A DNA stretch of 64,000 bases from Deltaproteobacteria bacterium (lineage in GTDB: Bacteria > Myxococcota_A > Polyangia > Polyangiales > Ga0077539): contig JAUXYJ010000105.1 of NCBI GenBank assembly GCA_030694465.1, forward strand, positions 186,001 through 250,000. Reading direction: 5' to 3'. The notes beneath the pieces were generated by a model that had not been told where the DNA came from, made no database searches, and was given only the letters and a program-made list of their open reading frames with translations. Shown here one piece after another: positions 1 through 8,347 of this stretch (position 1 is its first letter; the number at the start of each line of letters is the position of its first letter). Both the position numbers and the translations under genes were made by a program.

Positions 1-1
1 G

Positions 2-724
2 GCCTACGAGCTGTGCGACGCCGTAGATGGTCTGGGAGGGGAGGGTGAGCATCCCGTAGGTCCTGCCAGGTCAGAGCTGGCCAGCGACGCTGTCGATGCG
101 CTGTCGAGTGAGCTCGGAGACATCTTGCTGCAGGTCGTGTTTGTGAGCGAGCTTGCCCAGTCAAGGGGCTGGTTTTCTCTCGACGACGTGAGCGATCGCA
201 TCGTGAGTAAGATGGTACGACGTCATCCTCATGTTTTTGGTGATACAAAAGCAGATAAGTCATCTGAAGTATTAAAAAATTGGGAAGAGATAAAGGCCGC
301 TGAGAGAGGTAAGTATGCGCTCTTGGAGGGGCTGCCTAAATCGATGCCTGCGCTGAGCTACGCGCAACGTGCAGGCGAGAAAGTTTCGCGTGTCGGGTTT
401 GACTGGCCAGACCTGGCGGGAGCGCGACGCAAGCTCACCGAGGAGCTTGGGGAGCTGGACGAAGCGGTCGCCCTCGGTGACCGAGCGGCGATGGAGGCCG
501 AGCTTGGCGATGTGTTGTTCTCGGTCTGCAATCTCGCTCGAAAAGCAGGGCTCGACGCAGAGGGCGCGCTGCGAGGGTCGAATCGGCGGTTTGCGAGCCG
601 ATTTGCTTCGATTGAGGCCATGGTGAGTGACGCCGGAGAGGCGATTTCAGAGCAAAGCGAGGAGAGTTTTGAGCGGCTGTGGCAGCGGGCGAAGGCGGCC
701 GAGCGAGACCGCGCGAAGCAGTGA
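2..724 (+). CDS. mazG: Nucleoside triphosphate pyrophosphohydrolase MazG (5' end outside window)
   Basis: This is the 3' part of a MazG-type NTP pyrophosphohydrolase, which hydrolyses (d)NTPs to NMPs plus pyrophosphate and clears non-canonical nucleotides. The frame is open from base 2, so the true start lies upstream. The first visible MazG repeat reads AYELCDAVDG followed by ELGDILLQVVFVSELA. The second repeat has KLTEELGELDEAV, then ELGDVLFSVCNLARKAG and finally SNRRFASRFASIE, the usual order of EExxE metal-binding and ELGDxLF motifs. Two MazG domains are expected for full-length MazG. The gene stands 163 bp before the next one, so it is probably not co-transcribed with it. Confidence 0.93.
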   Translation, partial: AYELCDAVDGLGGEGEHPVGPARSELASDAVDALSSELGDILLQVVFVSELAQSRGWFSLDDVSDRIVSKMVRRHPHVFGDTKADKSSEVLKNWEEIKAAERGKYALLEGLPKSMPALSYAQRAGEKVSRVGFDWPDLAGARRKLTEELGELDEAVALGDRAAMEAELGDVLFSVCNLARKAGLDAEGALRGSNRRFASRFASIEAMVSDAGEAISEQSEESFERLWQRAKAAERDRAKQ

Positions 725-887
725 GCAGGGGTTTTGCTCGGTCCATTGCGACGCGGTGCACACTGCTAGCCGTCTAGACTTGATATACTCGACCAGGTTC
801 AGGCGCGGATGGTCTCGATAAACGGGCAGTCCGCGGTGCTTTGACTATGCGCGGACTGTGTCTGCGCGCTTGACGGAGGATGCCGAT

Positions 888-3026
888 ATGCGTCGATGGT
901 TGCTTCTCTCCAGTGTTGCTCTCTCGCTTGGTTGTGCTGAAGACCTAGGGGGGCCAGGGGATGGTTCGAACGTCGATGTCGTCAGCGACGTTGTCGCAAG
1001 CGGTGAAGCCGGAGGCGGTGGCGGAGACGCCGGCTTGGACGCGTCTTTCGGCTCCGACGGCGGAGGAGTCATCGGGTCCGATGCAGGCGGCGATGGCAGT
1101 GGCGGTTCTGACGCGACGGTCCCTGACGGGAGCATGGTCATGCTCGACGACGCCGACATGGACGGGATCTCGGATGTGGACGAGGGCCGCGCGGCGGGCG
1201 TCGACACCGATCGTGACGGAGTCCCGGACTACCTCGATAGCGACTCGGACGACGACGGCATCCCAGACCGTGAAGAAGCAGGTGACACGTTTACGGTGAC
1301 GCCTCCGGTGGACTCGGACCGCGATGGGACGCCGGATTTTAGGGACCTAGATTCAGACGGCAACGGTTGGCCAGACCGCCTTGAGGGGGCCATGGATCGC
1401 GACGCCGACGGGCTTGGCGACTACCGAGACATGGACAACGATGGCGACTTCATTGACGACATGATCGAGATCGGTCCGATGCCGATGACGCCGGTGGACA
1501 CCGATCGCGATGGCATTGCGGATCTCAATGAGGTTGATGCGGACAACGATACCATTCTGGACGCCGAAGAGAGCGCGACTACCGACACCGATCGCGATGG
1601 TCGCGTCGATCGCGTCGACGACGATTCGGACAATGACACTTGGACTGATCGCGAGGAGGCTGGCGACCTGGATCTCGCGACTCCAGCGGTCGACACAGAC
1701 ATGGATGGGATCCCGGACTATCGCGATCCTGATTCGGACAATGACGGACTTTCGGATAGGCTTGAGAGGACCCATCGCACTTCGCGAACCAATCCAGACA
1801 CGGACGGCGACGGGGTCAGCGATCTTATCGAAGTTGGCGCGGGGACCAACCCGTTGGACATGGCGGATTCACCGCGGACGCGAGGCAACTTTGTCTTCGT
1901 AGTTCCTTACATGATGCCGCCGATGCCAGCGCGTGATACGCTGCAATTTAGCACGACTTTGCGACGCGCAGACGTGTACTTCTTGATGGACACGACGGGC
2001 TCTATGGGAGGCGAGATTGCGAACCTTCGCAATGGGATCAATGGCACTCTGATCCCTGATATTCGTCGAAGAATTCCGGAAGCCTGGATGGCCGTCGGGC
2101 GCTATGACGACTATCCGGTAGCGCCGTACGGGGCGGGCGCCGATCGTCCCTACGTGCATATGCAAGATCTCACGATGACTGACACGGATGTGTCTCGTGC
2201 GGTCAATCTTCTCGGTACAAACAACGGCGCGGACGTCCCGGAGTCTGGGCTGCAGGCGATGTACGGCGTAGCGACCGGGCTCAGCATTGGTACGGGCTCT
2301 GTCGGGCGTGCGGGCGCATGCCCCATGGGGCGCACGGGCTATCCGTGCTTTCGTCCTGACGCAGTGCCGATCATTGTGAACTTCACCGATGCGCCCTTTC
2401 ATAATGGGCCAGGCGGCGCCAACCCTTACAGCGGCGCTGTGACATCGCTGAATTACACCACCATCTCGGCCGCTCTCGCGAGTCGCGGGATTCGAGTGAT
2501 GACAGTGAACTCGGGAGGGGTCGCCAACCGAGCCCACCATGAGGCGCTCGCGAACGCGACGAACGCGACCGATGCCGGCCGCCCACTCGTGTATGACATC
2601 GGCGGCGATGGATCCGGCCTCACGACCGCTGTTGTGACGGGCATTGAGGCCCTCGCGAGGCAGCCCCTTGATGTGAGTGTTCAGGGTAGGGACCTGGTTG
2701 ACCCAGGCGAGTCTGTTGACGCGATGGCAGCGTTCGTCGATCACCTTGAGACACGCGTCACACCGGCGCCCGGCCGCATTTGTACGGTCTATCCGACTGT
2801 CGATCGACCCGGAATTGACACGGACGCGTTTCCCGACACGTTCGTGGGTGTGCGCGGTCAGCCGGTGTGTTTTGACATCATCGCGAAGACCAATATGACG
2901 GTGCGACCGACCTTGGTACCGCAGCTCTTTCGGGCCCAGCTCGACGTGATCGGCAATGGCTTCACGCCGCTCGACAACCGTGTCGTGTACTTCTTGGTGC
3001 CGCCGACGGTCCCCGATCCCAACTGA
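888..3026 (+). CDS. Lipoprotein with Asp-rich calcium repeats and a VWA domain
   Basis: Predicted 712-residue surface lipoprotein. The ATG at 888 is preferred over the GTG at 858 because GGAGGA (875-880) sits 7 nt upstream and the protein then begins with a clean signal peptide ending in the lipobox LSLGC (Cys16). A Gly/Asp-rich linker leads into about 230 residues of repeated DxDxDG-type motifs (DTDRDGVPDYLDSDSDDDG and similar), which resemble thrombospondin type 3 calcium-binding repeats. A von Willebrand A-like domain follows, with the MIDAS signature DTTGSMG starting near residue 368. Proteins of this architecture are common in Myxococcota and are probably adhesive or structural. The role is inferred; no specific ligand can be assigned. 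Confidence 0.85.
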   Translation: MRRWLLLSSVALSLGCAEDLGGPGDGSNVDVVSDVVASGEAGGGGGDAGLDASFGSDGGGVIGSDAGGDGSGGSDATVPDGSMVMLDDADMDGISDVDEGRAAGVDTDRDGVPDYLDSDSDDDGIPDREEAGDTFTVTPPVDSDRDGTPDFRDLDSDGNGWPDRLEGAMDRDADGLGDYRDMDNDGDFIDDMIEIGPMPMTPVDTDRDGIADLNEVDADNDTILDAEESATTDTDRDGRVDRVDDDSDNDTWTDREEAGDLDLATPAVDTDMDGIPDYRDPDSDNDGLSDRLERTHRTSRTNPDTDGDGVSDLIEVGAGTNPLDMADSPRTRGNFVFVVPYMMPPMPARDTLQFSTTLRRADVYFLMDTTGSMGGEIANLRNGINGTLIPDIRRRIPEAWMAVGRYDDYPVAPYGAGADRPYVHMQDLTMTDTDVSRAVNLLGTNNGADVPESGLQAMYGVATGLSIGTGSVGRAGACPMGRTGYPCFRPDAVPIIVNFTDAPFHNGPGGANPYSGAVTSLNYTTISAALASRGIRVMTVNSGGVANRAHHEALANATNATDAGRPLVYDIGGDGSGLTTAVVTGIEALARQPLDVSVQGRDLVDPGESVDAMAAFVDHLETRVTPAPGRICTVYPTVDRPGIDTDAFPDTFVGVRGQPVCFDIIAKTNMTVRPTLVPQLFRAQLDVIGNGFTPLDNRVVYFLVPPTVPDPN

Positions 3027-3543
3027 AAACTGGGTGCGACGGGGGGGAAGTTTGACGGAGAGGGGCGGCGCTGAGGGGACAGGCAATGTCGTCAAGGGAG
3101 CGCGCGTGTTGCTGACGATTCTTGCTGCAAAAATGCACGGATTCTCTTGTCGTATTGAAGTCGTTTCAACTGTTGACGTGCCGCCTCAACGCCCTGCCGC
3201 GTCACAGCGAAAGAGCTCAACGATGCGGCGCTACCGGCGTGAAACTTAAGACGAATTTGTTTGGTTTTGCGCTGGGATTTCGGATCTCTTCAGTGGATTT
3301 TGGAGTGCGAGACACGTGTTGTGTGTTCAGTGGTCGCGTTGATGAGTGGGGCTGTGAGCAAGCAAGTGGACTAGTTGGCTCTAACCACGTGAAATAGTTA
3401 TGGTATTTACCTATGCTGCGTGGAGGAAGCCCGAACAGTTCTCTCTCACGGAGCCCGTGCGGTGTGCTAGAGGACTGAGCGATCCGCGCGCTGCTGCTGA
3501 CGACATCAAGCGAGGGCTCTGACGCGGTCCCAAGAAGGTAGCG
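3027..3543. other. 517-bp intergenic region
   Basis: I find no convincing gene here. Its base composition is lower in GC than the flanking genes, and short open frames show no family motif or coding bias. It must contain the promoter for mnmA; TA-rich sequence around 3395-3415 (tagttatggtatttacct) is the most promoter-like part, but I cannot assign -35 and -10 boxes. No hairpin followed by a T-run is obvious after the upstream gene. Confidence 0.5.
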
Positions 3544-4590
3544 ATGGCCAGAGTTGTGGTTGGAATGAGCGGGGGTGTGGACTCGAGCGCGACGGCTGCG
3601 CTGCTTGTGGACCAGGGGCACGAGGTGATCGGAGTCACGCTCCACCTTTGGGATTATGAGCGCGCGGGGCATGCTGGAAGGTGTTGCGCTCCAGAGGACC
3701 AATACGATGCGCGCCGCGTGTGTGAAGAGCTCGGGATTGCTCACTATACTTTTGATCGAAGTGAGCTGTTTCGAGAGGCCGTTGTCGACAAGTTTATTGA
3801 AGACTATGGCGCCGGGCTGACACCTAGTCCGTGTGTACGATGCAACGAGCACGTCAAGCTTGGTCCTCTGTGGACGATCGCGCAGAGGTTGGGTGCGACC
3901 CAAGTTGCTACGGGGCACTATGCGAGAATTTCGCAGGATGATTCAGGGATTGTGCTCAGGCAATCGGTCGATCTCGACAAGGATCAGAGCTATTTCTTGT
4001 TTGTCGCGCCCACGGAGGCTCTCTCTCGGTTGATCTTGCCGCTTGGGGACAGACACAAGCCCGATGTTCGTGCGTACGCGAAGGGGCGTGGGCTCTCTCG
4101 CGCGGACAAACCAGATTCGACAGACCTGTGCTTTGTCGAGGGACGAGACTATGGCGACTGGCTGCTCGATCATGGGGTGAAGTCCGTCGCTGGCGCGATT
4201 GAGACAACCGACGGACGTGTGTTAGCTAAACACGATGGAGTCCATCGCTACACCGTGGGGCAACGCAAAGGAATCCCTGGCGTCGATGGAGTGATTCGCT
4301 ATGTTCTGAACGTAGTTCCCGAGCGTGGCGCGGTTGTTGTTGGGACTCATGAAGAGGCGCTGCGTCACGAGGTGATTCTTGAAGAAGTGCGATGGTTGAT
4401 GGTGCGCCCCCCTTCGGAACTACACGCCAAATTGCGCTATCGACACGAGGGCGTCGCGGCCCATGTTGAGACGCTATCAGATACCAGTGTTCGTCTTCAT
4501 CTCGGGGCTGGGCAGCGAGGCGTCGCGCGTGGGCAGGCCGCGGTTCTCTACGACGGAGACCGCGTGGCCGGGGGCGGCTTTATTGTATGA
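3544..4590 (+). CDS. mnmA: tRNA-specific 2-thiouridylase MnmA
   Basis: MnmA installs the 2-thio group on wobble uridine 34 of tRNA Lys, Glu and Gln, using ATP and sulfur from a relay or desulfurase. The 348-residue protein has the PP-loop SGGVDSS at residues 9-15. The catalytic cysteine pair is Cys97 in GLTPSPCVRCN and Cys196 in DSTDLCFVEG. Length and motif order match the family. The stop codon overlaps the start of the next gene (ATGA, 4587-4590), implying translational coupling with the SAM hydroxide adenosyltransferase. A purine-rich stretch aagaaggt lies just upstream of the ATG. Confidence 0.96.
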   Translation: MARVVVGMSGGVDSSATAALLVDQGHEVIGVTLHLWDYERAGHAGRCCAPEDQYDARRVCEELGIAHYTFDRSELFREAVVDKFIEDYGAGLTPSPCVRCNEHVKLGPLWTIAQRLGATQVATGHYARISQDDSGIVLRQSVDLDKDQSYFLFVAPTEALSRLILPLGDRHKPDVRAYAKGRGLSRADKPDSTDLCFVEGRDYGDWLLDHGVKSVAGAIETTDGRVLAKHDGVHRYTVGQRKGIPGVDGVIRYVLNVVPERGAVVVGTHEEALRHEVILEEVRWLMVRPPSELHAKLRYRHEGVAAHVETLSDTSVRLHLGAGQRGVARGQAAVLYDGDRVAGGGFIV

Positions 4591-5357
4591 TCCCGACCGT
4601 TGCGCTCATCACGGACTTCGGGACTACCGAGAGCTACGTCGCTGAGCTGCACGCGGCGATGCTCGCGCGAGTCCCTGCGCTGCGCATCCTCGATGTCACC
4701 CATCAGGTCGCGCCGTTTGACCTCGTGCACGCGTCGTTGGTCCTTGAGAGGGTTGTCGCGACACTTGCGCACCCTGCGGTCGTCGTTGTGGTGGTTGATC
4801 CCGGCGTTGGCACGGCGCGTCGAGGCGTGGTGGTCGCGCGCGAAAACGGTGTTCTTTTGGTGGGACCGGACAACGGTGTGCTCGCACCGATTGACGGAGA
4901 GGCGATCTGTGCTTGGGAGATTTCTTCTGCATTTCGCCAGAGAAATCACACCGCGACGACCTTTGACGGGCGCGACCTGTTTGGACCTTTGGGCGCCATG
5001 CTTGCGGCGGGGCTGCACCCGACGCTTGTGGGCCCCACCACCGATTTGTCTGTGCCTTCGGTCGTCGCGACCACTGCAGAGTGGCGCGAAGAGGGCGAGC
5101 TTGCGTATGCTTCGGGCCGGGTGGTCATGCTCGATCGCTACGGCAATGCAGTGACAAATATTCGTGCACGAACGGGCCAACTCACGGTGCTGGAGCCCCT
5201 GACATTTCGTGGCCCTTGTGTGCGCGCGTACGGAGCCGTTTTGCCTGGTGAATCGCTGGCGCTCGTGGGCTCTTCGGGGCGGCTTGAGCTCGCCGTACGC
5301 GAGGCTTCGTCTGGGTTGAGTGTGGGCACGAAAGTGACTGTGCGATGCGATCGATGA
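4587..5357 (+). CDS. S-adenosyl-L-methionine hydroxide adenosyltransferase (DUF62/fluorinase-like)
   Basis: The 256-residue product belongs to the DUF62 family, relatives of fluorinase and chlorinase that use a hydroxide ion to split SAM into adenosine and methionine. Family motifs are present in order: ALITDFG near the N-terminus, ILDVTHQVAPFD, VVDPGVGT, GPDNGVL and TFDGRDLFGPLGA. These build the SAM pocket and the Asp/Arg/His water-activating site. It overlaps mnmA upstream and the next gene downstream by ATGA each time, so the three are likely translated as one coupled unit. The cellular purpose of SAM hydrolysis by this family is not well established, so its role here is left open. Confidence 0.9.
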   Translation: MIPTVALITDFGTTESYVAELHAAMLARVPALRILDVTHQVAPFDLVHASLVLERVVATLAHPAVVVVVVDPGVGTARRGVVVARENGVLLVGPDNGVLAPIDGEAICAWEISSAFRQRNHTATTFDGRDLFGPLGAMLAAGLHPTLVGPTTDLSVPSVVATTAEWREEGELAYASGRVVMLDRYGNAVTNIRARTGQLTVLEPLTFRGPCVRAYGAVLPGESLALVGSSGRLELAVREASSGLSVGTKVTVRCDR

Positions 5358-6037
5358 GGTCTTGGATCGTCCTCGGGGTCGCGGCGCTGTGCGGCTCGTG
5401 CATTGGCGCAGGCGAGGGTGAAGTGCGCGGCACCGTCTCGGTCCCGTTGTGTGGGGTGATGTTTCCGTCGATGGTGCCGGGGCAACCCGTGGGTGCAGCG
5501 TATCAGCGGTCGCTGAACTTCTTTGCCGCTGAGAGGACTGGGCGCGCGCTGCAATTTCGAGCTCAGTTTGGTTCGGGCAACGCCGAGTACACCGACCACT
5601 TGTACTTTCGTATCGACGACGCCGACGCGCTCCGTGCGCAGATCGCCGCGAGCGGGGAGACGGACCCTGTGACTGGGGCTCGTCAGTTGACCGTGCCCGT
5701 CGGCCCGCAGGGGGCTCCGGGGGTGCTTGTGCATGGGTACTTTGTGCTGCGATGGTCGTGCGGTCGACAGCGCGCGTCGCGGCTGGGCATCAACCTTTCG
5801 CTCCCGGCTGTGAGCGGCACGATGGTGTTGCGCTCGGTGGATGGAGGGATCAACGACCCTGAGCGGCTGACGGATGTGTCCTCGTTTCGGCTGGTCTATG
5901 ACGACCCGCGGCCCATTGGGGACCCTGCTCCCACTGGTTTTTTGCCCACGGATCGCATGGGACATGCGGAACTCTCTGGGAATTTTAGGTTTAGGTATTC
6001 TCGCGCGCTTCCGGCGCAGGGGTTTCCAGGGACTTGA
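5354..6037 (+). CDS. Hypothetical exported protein, probable lipoprotein
   Basis: I do not recognise a family. The start chosen is ATG 5354, which overlaps the preceding stop as ATGA; an in-frame ATG at 5345 would add three residues. A hydrophobic N-terminus WIVLGVAAL is followed by CGSC, a plausible but non-ideal lipobox. The remaining ~210 residues are soluble and probably beta-rich, with no repeats or cofactor motif that I can name. It is followed within 8 bp by the RNA methyltransferase gene, so it is part of the same transcriptional run. Confidence 0.7.
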   Translation: MRSWIVLGVAALCGSCIGAGEGEVRGTVSVPLCGVMFPSMVPGQPVGAAYQRSLNFFAAERTGRALQFRAQFGSGNAEYTDHLYFRIDDADALRAQIAASGETDPVTGARQLTVPVGPQGAPGVLVHGYFVLRWSCGRQRASRLGINLSLPAVSGTMVLRSVDGGINDPERLTDVSSFRLVYDDPRPIGDPAPTGFLPTDRMGHAELSGNFRFRYSRALPAQGFPGT

Positions 6038-6044
6038 CGGACTG

Positions 6045-7322
6045 ATGGCCACTAAAGTGTTGGATGTTGAAGTGCAGGACCTCGCGGACTCTGGCGAGGG
6101 TCTCGCGCGTCATGCGGGCTCGTTGCTTTTGGTGCCAGGTGCGCTCCCCGGCGAGCGGGTCCGTGTCTCGGTCGAAGGCCGCGCGAAACACGTGGCGGTG
6201 GTCGAGTGGCTTGAGCGATCGCCTGAGCGTATCGAGCCTAAGTGTGCGGTCGCGGGACGCTGTGGCGGATGCGATTGGCAGCACGTTTCGCTGGCTATGC
6301 AGCGTGGGGTACATCGCGACGCTGTGCGGCGCTCGCTGCCTCCGGCGTTGCGCGGCGTTGAGATGACCGAAGAGCTCGAGCCTTTGGAGAGCGAGCTCTC
6401 TGGTTTTCGCTACCGTACGCGTGCGCGGCTCGCGTGGTCGATGCAGGGTGGTGAGCTGCAGCTTGGCCACCGGGCGCGGGGCAGTCGCGACGTGGTCGAC
6501 ACGCGAGAGTGTGTGGTTTTGCACGCGATTCTAGAACGTGCGCTGATTGATCTCGCGAGAGAGTTGCCGACGGTTTCGGACAAGGGCGAGCTGTTTTTGG
6601 CTCTCGGCGCTGACCAAAAGCCCGTAGCTTCGTTGCGGCCCGAAGGAAAGCTCTTGGCGGGCGGATTTGCAGCCCATGATCGTCTTGTGGCTGCGGGATT
6701 CGCAGGTGCGGAGTTGTATGCGCCGGGCGCGAGCGTTCCGAACCGAGCTGGGGACCCAAGGCCCTGCGTGCTCGCAAGCGACGGCGCACCGTTGTGGCTC
6801 GCGCCAGAGGGATTTGCTCAGGCCCATGAGGGGCTCAATGGTGCGTTGGGTGCCTACGTCGCTGAGCAAGCGCAGTGCGAGGGCCGCAAGGTGCTTGAGC
6901 TCTTTGCGGGCGCGGGAAACCTCACGGTATTGCTTGCGCGTAGGGCGAAGAAGGTTCGCGCTGTGGAGCTCGATCGTCTCGCGACGTTGGCGCTTCAGGG
7001 CAACGTGGCAGCGCGTGGTCTTCGCAACGTGTCGGTGCAGTGCGAAGGTGCTGAGCGTGTGGTGACCGAGGGCTTTCGAGAAGAGGTCGTAGTGCTCGAC
7101 CCACCCCGCACGGGTGCTCGTGAAGTGTGCGAAATAATTAATAAAACTCCGCCTCGTACGCTGGTCTATGTCTCGTGCGATCCGCCGACATTCGGTCGCG
7201 ACGCTGGGATTCTCTCGGCCTCGATGGAGCTGGTCTCGTTGCGGACGTTCGAGATGTTTCCGCAGACCGTGCACGTCGAGGTAGTCGGGACGTTTGTGCG
7301 GCGCCGTAAGGGCTCCCCTTGA
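6045..7322 (+). CDS. RlmD/TrmA-family RNA (uracil-C5) methyltransferase
   Basis: This is a SAM-dependent RNA m5U methyltransferase of the TrmA/RlmC/RlmD family, 425 residues from ATG 6045. It begins with a TRAM-like beta-barrel (VLDVEVQDLADSGEG, then GALPGERVRVSV). An Fe-S cysteine set follows, seen in CAVAGRCGGCDWQH plus a later Cys in DTRECVVLH. The Rossmann core has LELFAGAGNLTVLLA, DPPRTGAREV, and the catalytic Cys in VYVSCDPPTFGRDA. The substrate (23S rRNA U1939 or U747, or tRNA U54) cannot be decided from sequence alone. The stop overlaps the next start (TTGA). Confidence 0.92.
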   Translation: MATKVLDVEVQDLADSGEGLARHAGSLLLVPGALPGERVRVSVEGRAKHVAVVEWLERSPERIEPKCAVAGRCGGCDWQHVSLAMQRGVHRDAVRRSLPPALRGVEMTEELEPLESELSGFRYRTRARLAWSMQGGELQLGHRARGSRDVVDTRECVVLHAILERALIDLARELPTVSDKGELFLALGADQKPVASLRPEGKLLAGGFAAHDRLVAAGFAGAELYAPGASVPNRAGDPRPCVLASDGAPLWLAPEGFAQAHEGLNGALGAYVAEQAQCEGRKVLELFAGAGNLTVLLARRAKKVRAVELDRLATLALQGNVAARGLRNVSVQCEGAERVVTEGFREEVVVLDPPRTGAREVCEIINKTPPRTLVYVSCDPPTFGRDAGILSASMELVSLRTFEMFPQTVHVEVVGTFVRRRKGSP

Positions 7323-7537
7323 AGCCTGCGCGCAAGGAGCCTCGATCCCCTTCGTTGGATGCGCGTTTTGCTCACGAGCGTTCGGCGTTCGCGTTGGTGT
7401 TTTCGTGTGAGGGCTGTGCGCACTTTGATCGAGGCGTCGACGCGTGCGTCCATCGCTATCCCATCGAGAGGCACGTGTTGCGTGCGTTTGAGAACGCGAA
7501 CGGTGGGACATTTTGCAAGGAATTCGAGCTTGAGTGA
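7319..7537 (+). CDS. Small conserved-looking Cys/His protein
   Basis: A 72-residue protein starting at TTG 7319, which overlaps the stop of the methyltransferase gene (TTGA). It contains SCEGCAHFD, ACVHRYP and FCKEFELE, so four cysteines and two histidines are spaced as in a small metal-binding or Fe-S fold. No signal peptide or membrane segment is visible. It is squeezed between, and coupled to, the methyltransferase and the TilS-like gene. Function is unknown; metal binding is an inference from residue spacing. Confidence 0.65.
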   Translation: MKPARKEPRSPSLDARFAHERSAFALVFSCEGCAHFDRGVDACVHRYPIERHVLRAFENANGGTFCKEFELE

Positions 7538-8183
7538 GCGACCCTCAGCGCTCTCAGAGGCGATCGCACAGATGCGCTCGGAGCGGGTCGTGCGGCCTCG
7601 TGAGAGCGTCCTGATTGCGAGCGGCGGCGGTATCGCGAGCGTCGCGACGATGGCCGTATTGGCTCGCGCACGTGACGAGCTCGGGCTGTCACGTGTGGGA
7701 GTTGTCGCGGTCGATGACGGCACGTTGGAGGGCTCTGACAATTGCGCGGACGCGGCACGTGCGGCGCGTTCGTTGGGGTTGGATGTGTGGGTGGTTGAGG
7801 CCGAGGGGCGCTCGGTTGTGAGGGCGGGCTTGGACTTGGTCGCAGCGGATGGCTGGAGCCGACTTGCGATGGGCCACACGCGCGAAGACGCTGCGGCGCG
7901 TGTACTTCGTGAGATCTTGCAGGGCAGACCCCTCAGGGGGCTCGTACGCCGGCGAAACGATGGCGTGATCAGGCCGCTGTTGTGGTGCGACATGCCCTCG
8001 GCAGACCGCTTGATTTGGGCGTGCGGGATTGAGTCGCCGGTCTTGTTGGCTGACAGGCAAGCGTTGGGCTCGACGCGGTTTGATCGTGCGATTCGTGAGC
8101 AATTGTTGCCGCGATTGCGTGCGCACTTGCCTTCTGTAGACGCGCTGTTGGCTTCGCTTCCGGCGATGTCGGCGTGCAAGTGA
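7530..8183 (+). CDS. tilS: TilS-like PP-loop protein (tRNA(Ile)-lysidine synthase family, degenerate PP-loop)
   Basis: A 217-residue member of the TilS/TtcA PP-loop family. TilS makes lysidine at C34 of the CAU-anticodon tRNA-Ile. The TTG at 7530 is chosen because AAGGA (7517-7521) lies 8 nt upstream and the previous gene ends at 7537. Supporting motifs are ESVLIASGGGIAS at the PP-loop position, GHTREDAAARVL (115-126; TilS has GHTxxDQAET), VIRPLLW, and STRFDRAIREQLLPRL, which matches the TilS RxxxRNxIRxxLLPxL region. ftsH directly follows, which is the usual tilS neighbour. Oddly, the canonical SGGxDS is SGGGIAS (31-37), so the conserved Asp is missing, and the C-terminal tRNA-binding domains of long TilS proteins are absent. 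Confidence 0.75.
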   Translation: MSERPSALSEAIAQMRSERVVRPRESVLIASGGGIASVATMAVLARARDELGLSRVGVVAVDDGTLEGSDNCADAARAARSLGLDVWVVEAEGRSVVRAGLDLVAADGWSRLAMGHTREDAAARVLREILQGRPLRGLVRRRNDGVIRPLLWCDMPSADRLIWACGIESPVLLADRQALGSTRFDRAIREQLLPRLRAHLPSVDALLASLPAMSACK

Positions 8184-8347
8184 AGCCTCGGAGTCGCGGA
8201 CGGTAGCTCACGAGTCGATGCGCAAAATGCAGTCGAATGATTTGCATGCGACGCGCGGGCATTGCGCTACTGGCCAGAGTGCTTCATGACCACGGGGACG
8301 CTGCGTGTCATGGCGATACGCGCTTGATTGAAGGTGAGAGTGGTGTC

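Noticed and set aside
784-789. TATACT as -10 box of the VWA lipoprotein gene
   Set aside because: Plausible hexamer, but no -35 resembling TTGACA at 16-18 bp upstream, so I did not list a promoter.
1869-3095. Minus-strand open frame of about 400 codons opposite the VWA lipoprotein
   Set aside because: His/Arg-rich reverse-frame shadow; the plus strand carries a signal peptide, repeats and a MIDAS motif.
3122-3397. Short open frame in the gap before mnmA
   Set aside because: No codon bias, ribosome site or recognisable motif; lower GC suggests non-coding DNA.
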